64,000 bases of DNA from Herbaspirillum sp. (GCA_028292625.1 JAQGLY010000014.1:62001-126000), one strand, 5' to 3'. Counted from the first letter of the stretch, positions 47,451 through 56,417 are shown. Made by a program: numbers and translations. Notes: generated by a model not told the origin, from the sequence alone.

Positions 47451-47606
47451 CTAGACCGTCACCGGAAAATAGCGATTGACGATAATCAGTACCACCAGCA
47501 GCACGATGCCGATGCCGAGGCTCCAGCCGATCAATTTTTTTTCAATCGGCAGCAGCGGCTCGACGGCCTGTTTATTCAGTTCACGTTGGAGATCGGATTC
47601 AGACAT
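47451..47606 (-). CDS. 51-residue single-span membrane protein after the YeiH-type exporter
   Basis: This small gene starts at ATG 47606, 12 bases after the exporter stop, with a GGAG ribosome site just upstream. It encodes 51 residues: a charged N-terminus (MSESDLQRELNKQAVEPLLP), the basic IEKK, then one hydrophobic span of about 20 residues (GWSLGIGIVLLVVLIIV) and a short tail NRYFPVTV. Its tight coupling to the exporter suggests an accessory subunit. I do not recognise a family. Confidence 0.75.
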   Translation of the reverse strand: MSESDLQRELNKQAVEPLLPIEKKLIGWSLGIGIVLLVVLIIVNRYFPVTV

Positions 47607-47618
47607 GATGTGCTCCGG

Positions 47619-49103
47619 TTAGCCGGCTAATGGCGGTTTGACACCGCTGAAGAAAATCCACGACATCAGCAGCCCGACCCAAATAACGAACCCGACCAGA
47701 CTAACGAGGTAGACCGCGACCAGTTTGCCGAAACCTTCCTGCCAGAGCTTGCGGAAATTGGAAAGCACGCCGATGGAAAAGAAGGTCAGGATAAAAAAGA
47801 TCACGCGAAAAGTATTTGCCGTACCGACCGACGAGGTGATTTTCGCCAGCGTTTCCGGGGTGGCCGAACTTGCCAGATAAAATCCGATCAGGAAAGTCAG
47901 CACAAAGCCGATGATGAACTTTGGAAAGCGCAGCCAGATTTCGGACGCTCGCGCCTTGTCGCCGCCGGCCTGTACGTTGATGTGATTGGTCCAGATATAG
48001 GCCAGAATGAAGGCCCAGACGCCGATGAAGACATCGATGAAAACCTTGACCGCCGCCGTGGTTCCCAGTATCCAGCCCGGTTGATACCGAACCCCCTCGG
48101 CGGCTGCCTTCGCCATGATCAGCGCTTCGGTGATGCCGCCCGCGGCCACTGCCGCGCCGTCGGTTTTGACAGCCAAACCGATCCATGCGGCTGCCACCAG
48201 CGGCTCGTGGGACAGATAAGTCTGCGCGATGAACGGCAGAATCAATACTTCGACCACCGCAAAAATCACCACCAGCGACGACACCAGTATGGGCACCGCC
48301 GGACGCGCGCGGATGGCGCCGCCGGTGGCGATCGCCGCCGCCACGCCGCAGATCGAAATGCCGGAAGCCAATGGCGCCGCCCACTCGCGGCTGAAGTCGA
48401 ACCATTTGCGCGTGATGAAATACACCACCGACCAGTAAATCAGATAGGCTTCGACGATGGCCGCCAGGCCGCGCAGCAATACCGATGTCGCCAGCGAAAG
48501 CTTGCTGGCCACGGTGACGGCAATGAACGCGCCCAGGATCACGATGGCGATCTTGATGTACAGCTCCGGGCGGATCGCCGCCGACAGCCAATTCGCAAAA
48601 GCGGGGAACAGGTTGCTGACGATCAGGCCCGCCAGCAATGCAAAGATGTAACCTCCTTCATTGGTCAGCCGCAATGACCAGCCAATGCCGAATTTCTTGA
48701 ATTCGGCGGGCGTCACCGCCGCGAAATGCGCATAATTACCGGCGATCCAGCTGGCATAGGCAAGCGCGAACACCACGGTAAACGCGATCGCGAAACGTTT
48801 GACGTCGATCTTCAGCGTCGCGGCTCCCGCGCTGAGTACGGCCAGCAACGCAAGATAGGTGGCGACCAGCGCGCCGATTCCGCCCAGGCCCGCATAGCGC
48901 TTGGCGCTGGCGCCCAGAGCGGCGGAAAGATCGGTCCAGACCGCCGTGGAGACGGCCCAGCCGAGCACATCGTGCCCGGTGATGCCCAGCAACGCCAGAG
49001 CGAAGATCAGCAGGCCGATCCCCACTGCGAGCCAGTCTTCCGAGAGCGTGGCGGCGGGCGTGAGGCCTGCCGTGCTTTGATTTGACAGAACCGCATTCGA
49101 CAT
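47619..49103 (-). CDS. YeiH-family putative sulfate exporter
   Basis: A 494-residue inner-membrane protein of the YeiH/YadS-like (UPF0324) family annotated as putative sulfate exporters. About ten hydrophobic segments are visible. Conserved loops include GWSLRLTNEGGYIFALLAGLIVSNLFP, GISICGVAAAIATGGAI and the C-terminal FFILTFFSIGVLSNFRKLWQEGF. The opening 30 residues are polar and the family core starts later. YeiH genes are usually controlled by a LysR regulator such as YeiE; none is next to this one. The substrate is not proven for the family. Confidence 0.85.
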   Translation of the reverse strand: MSNAVLSNQSTAGLTPAATLSEDWLAVGIGLLIFALALLGITGHDVLGWAVSTAVWTDLSAALGASAKRYAGLGGIGALVATYLALLAVLSAGAATLKIDVKRFAIAFTVVFALAYASWIAGNYAHFAAVTPAEFKKFGIGWSLRLTNEGGYIFALLAGLIVSNLFPAFANWLSAAIRPELYIKIAIVILGAFIAVTVASKLSLATSVLLRGLAAIVEAYLIYWSVVYFITRKWFDFSREWAAPLASGISICGVAAAIATGGAIRARPAVPILVSSLVVIFAVVEVLILPFIAQTYLSHEPLVAAAWIGLAVKTDGAAVAAGGITEALIMAKAAAEGVRYQPGWILGTTAAVKVFIDVFIGVWAFILAYIWTNHINVQAGGDKARASEIWLRFPKFIIGFVLTFLIGFYLASSATPETLAKITSSVGTANTFRVIFFILTFFSIGVLSNFRKLWQEGFGKLVAVYLVSLVGFVIWVGLLMSWIFFSGVKPPLAG

Positions 49104-49506
49104 GAATTTCCCCCCCGGAATTTTTCAGGAATTCAAAAAACAATAGCGCCGATCCAGCCATGCATATACGAATCTATTTTCATATGAATATGAAAAAAAA
49201 TTGGAATCGATTGGGGGCGGCCAAGTGTTCTGTTAGCGGGAACCGGAAACCGCGAACAGGCCGGCGGGTGATGCCAATGCTGTCGTATGAGGAGGGGAGG
49301 ATGGTCATGGATTCCTTCCTGTTAGGCAGTTATCCTGACTGTGAATGGTAATGCGAGATCACATTTTCATCCCGGATGTGATGCAATTGCCGTCTGGGCC
49401 TCATAATACCGGGAAGCTCCGCCGTTGATAAACCTGGCAAGCCGGCCAAACGGACCAAATCCGACTGGGCCGTATTGCTTTTCGATGCACTAACCTAGAG
49501 AGTTTC
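49104..49506. other. 403-base divergent intergenic region
   Basis: This gap lies between the minus-strand exporter and the plus-strand binding-protein gene and should hold both promoters. It contains a perfect 9-base inverted repeat TTTTCATAT-GA-ATATGAAAA at 49177-49196, about 75 bases from the exporter start, and a 7-base repeat ATCACAT/ATGTGAT at 49358-49382. A 63-codon open frame at 49160-49351 lacks a ribosome site and family features and is not called. Confidence 0.7.
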
Positions 49507-50496
49507 ATGAAATTACGCTTGGGGAAAATACGCTCGCTCGTCAACTGCCTCCTGTTGTTCCCCGTCATTGCAGCGTTGTCGCCGACCGCCGTGCATGCCG
49601 AAGAAATTTCGGTCACCCAGTGGGGGCAAAGCCTGTACGGCCTGCCTTATGCGGTGGCGATGGAAAAAGGACTGTTCAAGAAGGCCGGCATTGACATCAC
49701 GGGCATTTTGAGTTCCGGCGGCGGCGGCACGACGGTGCGCAATATTCTCGCCAGCCCGACACCGTACGGCGAAGTGGCCGTCTCCGCGGCGCTGGCGGCG
49801 CAGCGCCAGGGCCTGGACGTGATCATCGTCAACGCCGGCACGCGCAGCGTCGCCGAGGCTTCGATGGTGGCCATGCCGAATTCCGGGATCAAATCGGTGA
49901 CGGATCTGATCGGTAAAAAAGTCGCGATCACCTCGCCCAAAGGCGTGTCCGAAATGCTGTTGATGATGGTGCTGCAGCAAAAAGGCATCGACCCGAATCG
50001 GGTCACGCGGGTGGCGTCTGGCGGTTACGTCAACGGCCTGACGATGCTGGAACATGGCGCGGTGGCGGGGGCGGTGCTGATCGAGCCGCTGTCGATCATC
50101 CGCAAGGACAAGTACACCACGGTTTACCGGGCCGGCGACGTATTGAAACCGATGACCACGTCGGTCGGCATCACCACGCGTAAATTCGCCAGGGAGTCGC
50201 CGGACAAGCTGCGGGCGATTATCGCCGGCCGTCGCGCGGGCGTCGATGCGCTGTATGCCGATCCCGCCGGCGCGGCTAAAATCCTGCAGCGCGATTTCAA
50301 GCTCAGCGCCGGGGATGCAAAACAGGCGGTCGACAATATGATCCGTCCGAAAATGTGGAGCGCCGGCAATTTCGACCATGCGGAACTGGAGCGCATGATC
50401 GACGGCCTGCGGCTGATCGGTGAAGTCAGTGGGCCGGTGGACTGGAACACGCTGATCGACACCGATTATTTGCCGGCCGATCTGAAGGGAAAATGA
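49507..50496 (+). CDS. NitT/TauT-type ABC transporter substrate-binding protein
   Basis: Periplasmic binding protein of 329 residues with a signal peptide (about 1-31, ending AVHAEE). The mature part begins ISVTQWGQSLYGLPYAVAMEKGLFKKAGIDI, typical of the SsuA/TauA/THI5 superfamily, with GGGGTTVRNILAS as a ligand-loop candidate. It is followed by an ATPase, two permeases and a NadC paralogue in one plus-strand run; the stop overlaps the ATPase start. The ligand is unknown; the NadC neighbour hints at a pyridine carboxylate. Confidence 0.88.
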   Translation: MKLRLGKIRSLVNCLLLFPVIAALSPTAVHAEEISVTQWGQSLYGLPYAVAMEKGLFKKAGIDITGILSSGGGGTTVRNILASPTPYGEVAVSAALAAQRQGLDVIIVNAGTRSVAEASMVAMPNSGIKSVTDLIGKKVAITSPKGVSEMLLMMVLQQKGIDPNRVTRVASGGYVNGLTMLEHGAVAGAVLIEPLSIIRKDKYTTVYRAGDVLKPMTTSVGITTRKFARESPDKLRAIIAGRRAGVDALYADPAGAAKILQRDFKLSAGDAKQAVDNMIRPKMWSAGNFDHAELERMIDGLRLIGEVSGPVDWNTLIDTDYLPADLKGK

Positions 50497-51362
50497 TGGG
50501 CGCTGTGTTCGATAAGGTGGACAGCGCTTCCGCCATGACGGCAATGCCGGATGCGCCGGCGCTCGGCGATGCCCACGCCTGCCTGAAGCAGGTCACGCAG
50601 TATTTCAACCAGGCCGGCAGCAAGGAAAAGCTGCATGCGCTGGGACCGATCGATCTGACGCTGAACCGGGGCGAGTTCTTTTCGGTGGTCGGTCCGTCGG
50701 GCTGCGGAAAGTCCACGCTGCTCGATGTGCTGGCGGGCCTGACGACGCCGACTTCCGGATCGGCCGAATTCGAAGGCCGCCCCGTCAAAGGCGTGCCGGA
50801 CGGCGTCGGCGTGGTGTTCCAGGACGATGCCTCCTTCCCGTGGCTGACGGTACGCGACAACATCGCATTCGGCCTGCGCTGGTCGGGCTTCGACGGTCCG
50901 GAAGTGCAGCGTCGCATCGATTATGCGATCGGATTCATGGGCCTGAAGGATTTCGCCAAGGCCTATCCATCGCAACTGTCGGGCGGCATGCGCCAGCGCG
51001 TCTGCATCGCCCGCACCCTGGTCACGCAGCCGCGCCTGATCCTGCTCGACGAACCGTTCGGCGCGCTCGATCAGCAGACCCGCCTGCTGATGGGCGACGA
51101 ATTGCTGCGCCTGTGGCGCGAGACATCGGCCACCGTGTTGCTGATCACGCATTCCCTGGACGAGGCGGCGATGCTGTCGGATCGCGTCGGGGTGATGTCG
51201 GCCCGGCCCGGCCTGTTCATCGATTTCGTCGAAACCGGCTGGGAGCGGGATCGGGACAGCCGCGTGGTGTCGACGCCGCGCTTCGGTGAAATCAACGCCA
51301 GGCTGTGGGACAAATTGCGGGTCGAATCGATGAAGCTGATGGGAACGGCGCATGCGCATTGA
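50493..51362 (+). CDS. NitT/TauT-type ABC transporter ATPase
   Basis: ATPase subunit of 289 residues, overlapping the binding-protein gene by four bases. Walker A is [11 protein letters not shown], the Q-loop is VVFQDDASFPWLTV, the signature is LSGGMRQRVCIARTL, Walker B is [12 protein letters not shown] and the switch His is in LLITHSLDEAAML. The N-terminal 35 residues before the core are longer than usual. The C-terminus matches the group that pairs with two-permease importers. Confidence 0.92.
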   Translation: MMGAVFDKVDSASAMTAMPDAPALGDAHACLKQVTQYFNQAGSKEKLHALGPIDLTLNRGEFFSVVGPSGCGKSTLLDVLAGLTTPTSGSAEFEGRPVKGVPDGVGVVFQDDASFPWLTVRDNIAFGLRWSGFDGPEVQRRIDYAIGFMGLKDFAKAYPSQLSGGMRQRVCIARTLVTQPRLILLDEPFGALDQQTRLLMGDELLRLWRETSATVLLITHSLDEAAMLSDRVGVMSARPGLFIDFVETGWERDRDSRVVSTPRFGEINARLWDKLRVESMKLMGTAHAH

Positions 51363-51403
51363 GACAGCCATGCGATCGGACGGCATAAGAAAAGGGCGAT
51401 AAG

Positions 51404-52153
51404 GTGAAAGTCGAAAACTGCTTGCGTCTGGCGGTAATCGCCGGATTGATTTTGGGACTGGAGCTGTTGTGCCGCATCGGCGCGATCCCGGCGACCGTGA
51501 TGATCGCGCCGTCGCAGATGTTTGTGCATATGTGCGCGCTATTGGCATCGGGCAAATTCGGTCTGGATATTCGCACCACCCTGATGAATATCGCCGCCGC
51601 ATCGGTGATTGCCGTTCTGCTGGGGTTCCTGATCGGGCTGGCGATCCACCCGCTGCCGTCGCTGCGAAGGGCCATCGAGCCTTTGCTGGCAAGTTATTAC
51701 GCGGTGCCGAGCTTCATTTTCTATCCGGTGTTTATCGTCATGTTCGGCATCGGTCCGCTGCCCATCATCGTCATCGGCGTGCTGCTGGCGATGGTCACGA
51801 TGATTACCTCCACGCTGAGCGGCCTGGACCGGATTCCCCCCGCGATGCGCAAAAGCGCCAAGGTTTTTCGTCTGCCGCGCTGGCGCACGGCCTTGTTCAT
51901 CGAGCTGCCGGCCGCCTTGCCTTATTTGTTTGCCGGCGTGAAATTATCGGTGGCTTATGCTTTCATCGGCGTGATCGCGTCGGAATTCATTTTGTCCGGC
52001 ACCGGCATCGGCTATGCGATCGCCTACGCCTATAACAATTTCGAAAACCAGGACATGTATGCGCTGATGCTGTTCGTGCTGCTGCTGGTAACGCTGATCA
52101 ATATGGTGCTTAATTCCATCGATCGCCGCTTCCAGGCGCGCAGGCATCGCTGA
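51404..52153 (+). CDS. ABC transporter permease (first)
   Basis: A 249-residue inner-membrane permease with about six hydrophobic spans. The EAA-like loop reads AMRKSAKVFRLPRWRTALFIELPAALPYLFAGVKL, which docks to the ATPase. GPLPIIVIGVLLAMVTMI lies before it. It pairs with the second permease at 52199, making a heterodimeric channel; most NitT/TauT importers use a single permease gene, so two distinct permeases are noteworthy. Confidence 0.9.
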   Translation: MKVENCLRLAVIAGLILGLELLCRIGAIPATVMIAPSQMFVHMCALLASGKFGLDIRTTLMNIAAASVIAVLLGFLIGLAIHPLPSLRRAIEPLLASYYAVPSFIFYPVFIVMFGIGPLPIIVIGVLLAMVTMITSTLSGLDRIPPAMRKSAKVFRLPRWRTALFIELPAALPYLFAGVKLSVAYAFIGVIASEFILSGTGIGYAIAYAYNNFENQDMYALMLFVLLLVTLINMVLNSIDRRFQARRHR

Positions 52154-52198
52154 CAGGCACTTATCCGCCGCTTATTCACGAATGAAAGGATTCGGCAC

Positions 52199-52942
52199 AT
52201 GATGCATTCCATCAGGAAATCCGGCGGCACCGCGCTGGTGTTGATCGGGCTGATGCTGTTATGGCAATCGATGCACATGATGGTCGGCGCCGGCGCGTTG
52301 ACCTCGCCCTGGGTCACGGTGGTCAAGCTGGCCGGCATGCTCGCGTCGGGCGAACTCAATGCGCATATGCTGGAGACCGGCAAGGCGCTGCTGTATGCGC
52401 TGGTGCTGGCGCTGGCCGGCGGCATCGTGCTGGGCGTGGCGCTGGGCATGCACAGGCTGTCGGGCAATGTGGCGGAGCCGATTCTGCTTAACCTGTACTC
52501 GATCCCGAAGGTCGCGCTCTATCCATTGATCTTGCTGGTCTTCGGTCTCGGCCTGTCGGCAAAGGTCGCGTTCGGCGTAATGCACGGGCTGATTCCGATC
52601 CTGGTGTTTACGATGAACGGCATCCGCCAGATGCGGCCGGTCTATCTGCGCACCGCCAGGACCATGCGCATGCCGCTGCACCGGACGGTGCTGCATGTAT
52701 TGCTGCCGGCGGTCCTGCCGGAAGTGATCTCCGGTCTGCGCCTCGGTTTTTCGCTGACCTTGCTGGGCGTGCTGATCGGCGAAATGTTCGCTTCGCAGAG
52801 CGGACTCGGCTATCTCATCACCAATGCGATGGGTCTGGGCGATATCGCCTCCATCATGGCGGTGGCCTTGCTGCTGACGGTGTTCGCGGTGGTCTGCAAT
52901 GGCTTGTTCATGCTGTTCGACCGGCGCGTGCATCACAAATAG
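52199..52942 (+). CDS. ABC transporter permease (second)
   Basis: A 247-residue inner-membrane permease with about six spans. The EAA-like loop is YLRTARTMRMPLHRTVLHVLLPAVLPEVISGLRLG. It follows the first permease by 45 bases and precedes the NadC paralogue by 35. Sequence divergence between the two permeases argues against a recent duplication. Confidence 0.9.
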   Translation: MMHSIRKSGGTALVLIGLMLLWQSMHMMVGAGALTSPWVTVVKLAGMLASGELNAHMLETGKALLYALVLALAGGIVLGVALGMHRLSGNVAEPILLNLYSIPKVALYPLILLVFGLGLSAKVAFGVMHGLIPILVFTMNGIRQMRPVYLRTARTMRMPLHRTVLHVLLPAVLPEVISGLRLGFSLTLLGVLIGEMFASQSGLGYLITNAMGLGDIASIMAVALLLTVFAVVCNGLFMLFDRRVHHK

Positions 52943-52977
52943 ATTTCTTTAGGCAAACACTGAAAGGGTAAAACACC

Positions 52978-53814
52978 ATGTATGACGTATTCCAAACCGA
53001 CCGCCTGATCGACATGTGGCTGTCCGAGGACATCGGCTATTGCGACCTCACCGCGCAAGTGATGATCGAGCCAGAGGAAACCGGTGCTTTTTATATGAAT
53101 GCGCGTGAAACGCTGATCGTGTCCGGCCTCGAAGTCGCCGCGCGCGTCTTCAAGCGTTACGATCCCACGCTGGAAGTCATCGTGCACGTCAAGGACGGCG
53201 TCAAGGTCGACGCCGGCACGGTATTGCTGACTGTCAGCGGCAAAGCCCGCAGCGTACTGACCGCCGAGCGCACCGCGTTGAACATCGTGCAGCGCCTGTC
53301 CGGCATCGCCAACGAAACCGCCAAATACGTCGCCGCGGTAGCCGGCACCTCGGCGCGTCTGATCGACACCCGTAAAACCACACCGGGCCTGCGCATGCTG
53401 GAAAAGCATGCGGTGGCCTGCGGCGGCGGCCTGAACCATCGGCTGGGCCTGGATAACGGCGTGCTGATCAAGGACAACCATATTGCCGTGTGCGGCAGCA
53501 TCGCCAAGGCGGTCGAGCGCGCGCGCCGCCAATTGCCGGTGCTGACCAAGCTGGAAGTCGAATGCGACAGCCTGAAGCAGGTTGCCGAAGCGCTGGCCGC
53601 CGGCGTCGATGTCATCATGCTCGACAATATGCCGCTGGACGCGATGATCGAGGCAGTCAAGATGGTCGGCGGACGCGTCAAAGTGGAAGCCTCCGGCGGC
53701 ATCAATCTGGGCACCATCGGCGCCATCTCGAAAACCGGCGTCGATTACATTTCGACCAGCAAGCTCAACCAGGCCGCGGTCTGCGTCGATATCGGCCTCG
53801 ACGAAGCAGAATAG
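52978..53814 (+). CDS. Quinolinate phosphoribosyltransferase (NadC) paralogue in a transporter operon
   Basis: A 278-residue protein of the carboxylating nicotinate-nucleotide diphosphorylase family, which turns quinolinate and PRPP into NaMN. Key residues are kept: DTRKTTPGLRMLEKHAVACGG (Arg and Lys for phosphates and carboxylates), NHRLGL (His-Arg), VLIKDNH (Lys), KLEVECDS (Glu) and VIMLDNM (Asp), with EASGGI near the end. Its place after an ABC importer rather than with nadA/nadB suggests use of an imported pyridine acid. ModD-type paralogues are an alternative, but they normally sit in molybdate operons. Confidence 0.88.
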   Translation: MYDVFQTDRLIDMWLSEDIGYCDLTAQVMIEPEETGAFYMNARETLIVSGLEVAARVFKRYDPTLEVIVHVKDGVKVDAGTVLLTVSGKARSVLTAERTALNIVQRLSGIANETAKYVAAVAGTSARLIDTRKTTPGLRMLEKHAVACGGGLNHRLGLDNGVLIKDNHIAVCGSIAKAVERARRQLPVLTKLEVECDSLKQVAEALAAGVDVIMLDNMPLDAMIEAVKMVGGRVKVEASGGINLGTIGAISKTGVDYISTSKLNQAAVCVDIGLDEAE

Positions 53815-53868
53815 ACGCCTCATCAGCGAGGGGCCGCCATGCGGCAAGCGGGATGGCCCGTGGTCCGC

Positions 53869-54648
53869 TCAGGCCTTGACGGTTGTGTGCTTTTCTGGCG
53901 CCGTATCGCCGGTCCCGGCTGGCGCCTCGTTTTTCTTTCCGGCCCGGGCGGCCGATATCTGCCTGCTCACGGCGCGCACCATCGAGGTCTTGACGCTGAT
54001 GACGTGCTGGCGCATCAGGATTTCCGCTTCGCGCGGCTCGCGCGCCAGGATCGCGTCGTAGATCTTGTGATGGAAGCGGTGTCGCTCGCGGATGTCGTCG
54101 ATTTCGAAGGCGATGATGTTGTGCGCGGAAGCCTGCGGAATCTGGTTGCAGACCCGCAGCACATTATCGGTGAGGCGCGAGTCGGCGGCCTGGTGGACCT
54201 TGGTGTGGAAGATTTCGTTGATGTCCGCGTATTCGGTGCGTTGCACGCCCGGATCGCCGTCGTTGGCCAGTATCCGGTCGCCGCGCATCAGCGCGTTTTC
54301 GAGTTCGGCGCGGACCGCCTCGGATATCCCGCGTTCGGCCGCGAAGCGCGCCGCCAATCCTTCGGCCAGCGCGCGCATTTCATACGCATCGACGATTTCC
54401 GACAGCGCAAAGGCGCGCACCGTGAAACCGCGGTTGGAGATATAGGTCAGCAGTCCTTCCCCCGCCAGCATCTGCAGCGCCGTACGCAGCGGCGTGCGCG
54501 ATACGGCCAGTCTCTGGGCCAGCGCGACCTCATTGATGCGCGTATCGGGCGGAAATACGCCATCCAGCAACTCTTGCCGGATGCGTTCCGCCAGTTCGAC
54601 GGACAGGGTCGGCGCACTCGGCTTTTTACTCATGACTGTGCTCATCAT
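53869..54648 (-). CDS. GntR-family regulator (FCD type)
   Basis: A 259-residue regulator with an N-terminal winged helix-turn-helix (LAERIRQELLDGVFPPDTRINEVALAQRLAVSRTPLRTAL) and a C-terminal all-helical FCD ligand domain with histidines (NEIFHTKVH, HRFHHKIYD) that usually bind a metal and a carboxylate effector. The end of the protein is polar and alanine-rich. It faces away from the FAH gene across a 178-base AT-rich spacer with dyads and converges on the NadC paralogue, so it probably controls the catabolic operon. Confidence 0.92.
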   Translation of the reverse strand: MMSTVMSKKPSAPTLSVELAERIRQELLDGVFPPDTRINEVALAQRLAVSRTPLRTALQMLAGEGLLTYISNRGFTVRAFALSEIVDAYEMRALAEGLAARFAAERGISEAVRAELENALMRGDRILANDGDPGVQRTEYADINEIFHTKVHQAADSRLTDNVLRVCNQIPQASAHNIIAFEIDDIRERHRFHHKIYDAILAREPREAEILMRQHVISVKTSMVRAVSRQISAARAGKKNEAPAGTGDTAPEKHTTVKA

Positions 54649-54730
54649 CCAAATTTTTCGATTATATAGGACAGTAGCATGCCCCGGCCTTGCCGCATCG
54701 CAGGCTAAATCATGCCGTCGCTAAAAATTA

Positions 54731-54780
54731 AAATGAATACATTTAATCATTGTATATTTAATTAATGTGTACATATAATA
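54731..54780. promoter_or_regulatory. Candidate GntR operator region
   Basis: In the divergent AT-rich spacer, an inverted repeat ATACA-N9-TGTAT spans 54737-54755 and a TGTACA core in ATGTGTACATAT lies at 54766-54777. FCD-type GntR proteins often bind TGTA/TACA-rich dyads. Confidence 0.45.
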
Positions 54781-54826
54781 TAAAAAATCAGCGCCCCACC
54801 GTTCACTTCCCGTCTGGAGAATCAGC

Positions 54827-55537
54827 TTGACCTCGAATCAAACATCTTATGCCGTCGCACTGGAGACTCCCGTTTTGCCTGTCGTCGGCGCCACCGCGCT
54901 GTATCCGGTCCGCCGCATTTACTGCGTGGGCCGCAACTACGTCGCTCATATCCGTGAAATGAAAGAGGGCGACGAACGCGATCTGCCGTTCTTCTTCCAG
55001 AAACCTTCCGACTCCATCATCCTGGACGGCGCCGAACTGGCTTACCCTCCGTACACCGACGATTTCCAGCATGAGATCGAGCTGGTCGTGGCCATCGGCA
55101 AGGCCGGCCGCGACATCCCGGTCGACGCCGCGCTCGACTATGTGTTCGGCTATGGGATCGGCATCGACATGACGCGCCGCGATCGCCAGCGCGAAGCCCG
55201 CGACCGCATGCTGCCATGGGAAATGGGCAAGTCCTTCGACGAATCGGCGCCTTGCGGACCAATTCATCCGGTCGCGCAAACCGGCCATCTGACCAAGGGC
55301 GCGATTGCGCTGTCCGTCAACGGCAAGCCGCGCCAGACAGGCGATCTCAACCAGATGATATGGAACGTGCCGGAGATCATCTCCAACCTGTCGACCCAGT
55401 ACGTACTCAAGCCGGGCGATCTGATTTTCAGCGGCACGCCGGCCGGCGTCGGCGCCGTGCAGCCGGGCGACCGCATCGAAGGAACGATCGAAGGGCTGGG
55501 CGCCATTCATTTCACCGTCGCCGCCAAAGGAAAATGA
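54827..55537 (+). CDS. FAH-family hydrolase, fumarylpyruvate-hydrolase-like
   Basis: A 236-residue cytoplasmic protein of the fumarylacetoacetate hydrolase family. The start is TTG 54827, eight bases after GGAGAA; no ATG fits. LYPVRRIYCVGRNYVAHIREM and LPFFFQKPSDSIILDG match NagK-type fumarylpyruvate hydrolases. The metal-binding E-x-E appears in HEIELVVAIG, with a further acidic residue in GIDMTRRDRQ and IFSGTPAGVGAV near the end. NagK hydrolyses fumarylpyruvate in gentisate degradation, but no gentisate dioxygenase is in the window, so the true substrate may be another acylpyruvate. Confidence 0.88.
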   Translation: MTSNQTSYAVALETPVLPVVGATALYPVRRIYCVGRNYVAHIREMKEGDERDLPFFFQKPSDSIILDGAELAYPPYTDDFQHEIELVVAIGKAGRDIPVDAALDYVFGYGIGIDMTRRDRQREARDRMLPWEMGKSFDESAPCGPIHPVAQTGHLTKGAIALSVNGKPRQTGDLNQMIWNVPEIISNLSTQYVLKPGDLIFSGTPAGVGAVQPGDRIEGTIEGLGAIHFTVAAKGK

Positions 55538-55538
55538 C

Positions 55539-56417
55539 ATGCTGCCGAACGAACGACTGGTCTACTCGCCGATCACGGGCCGTCCCAAGCTGACGCTGCC
55601 CGGCAATGCCCGGCTGGCGGTATGGGTGATCGTCAATATCGAAGAATGGAATCCGCTGGAGACCATGCCGCGCACGGTGCTCACGCCGCCCGCCGGCGGT
55701 TCGCCGAGCCCGGACATTCCGAACTGGGCCTGGCATGAATACGGCAACCGCGTCGGATTCTGGCGCATGCTCAAGGTCTTCGATACGCTCAACATCCGTC
55801 CGGCGCTGGCGATCAACGGCTCCGCGATTCGCGCCTACGAGCCGATTTCCCGCGCGGCGATGGAGCGCGGCTGGGAGTTCGTCGGACATGGGTATTCTCA
55901 AAAGAATATGCAGAAGGTCGACGACGAGCGCGCCGATATCGCCAGGACCAGCGAGGCGATACGCGCAATGACAGGCAAGGCGCCGCGCGGCTGGCTCGGC
56001 CCGGGACTGACCGAGACCTGGGAAACGCCGGATATCCTGGTGGAAGAAGGCTACGATTACGTGTGCGACTGGGTGCTGGACGACCAGCCGGTGCTGCTCA
56101 ACACGCGCACCAAGCCTATCGTCAACGTGCCGTATACGCAGGAATGCAACGACGTTGCGATGATGCTGATCCAGCACCATGCGGCCGCCGAATACCGCAA
56201 CCGGGCGATCGATCAGTTCGATCAGTTGTATGACGATGCGCAGGATGAAGCGCGCGTGATGGCGCTGGTGGTGCATCCATACATCATGGGCGCGCCGCAT
56301 CGCCTGCGCTACTTCCGCGAAGCGCTCGCGCATATTCTTTCCCGTCCCGGCGTGGTGTTTACGTCCGGCAGCGAAATCTGTGACGCGTTCCTGGCGTCGG
56401 CGCCCGCCGGGAAGTAA
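55539..56417 (+). CDS. PuuE-like polysaccharide deacetylase family hydrolase
   Basis: A 292-residue cytoplasmic NodB-fold protein of the PuuE/allantoinase-like branch, which hydrolyses C-N bonds of small cyclic or formylated amides rather than chitin. Markers are AVWVIVNIEEWNPLE, IPNWAWHEYGNRVGFWR, FVGHGYSQKNM and RGWLGPGLTETWETPDILVEEGYDYV. The catalytic carboxylate position is NIEEW instead of TFDDG. It begins one base after the FAH stop. Genes of this kind appear in purine, pyrimidine and pyridine degradation clusters. Confidence 0.85.
   Translation: MLPNERLVYSPITGRPKLTLPGNARLAVWVIVNIEEWNPLETMPRTVLTPPAGGSPSPDIPNWAWHEYGNRVGFWRMLKVFDTLNIRPALAINGSAIRAYEPISRAAMERGWEFVGHGYSQKNMQKVDDERADIARTSEAIRAMTGKAPRGWLGPGLTETWETPDILVEEGYDYVCDWVLDDQPVLLNTRTKPIVNVPYTQECNDVAMMLIQHHAAAEYRNRAIDQFDQLYDDAQDEARVMALVVHPYIMGAPHRLRYFREALAHILSRPGVVFTSGSEICDAFLASAPAGK

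Noticed and set aside
49160..49351. 63-codon plus-strand frame in the 49104-49506 gap
   Set aside because: No ribosome site, no family features, and it overlaps the probable exporter promoter and palindrome.
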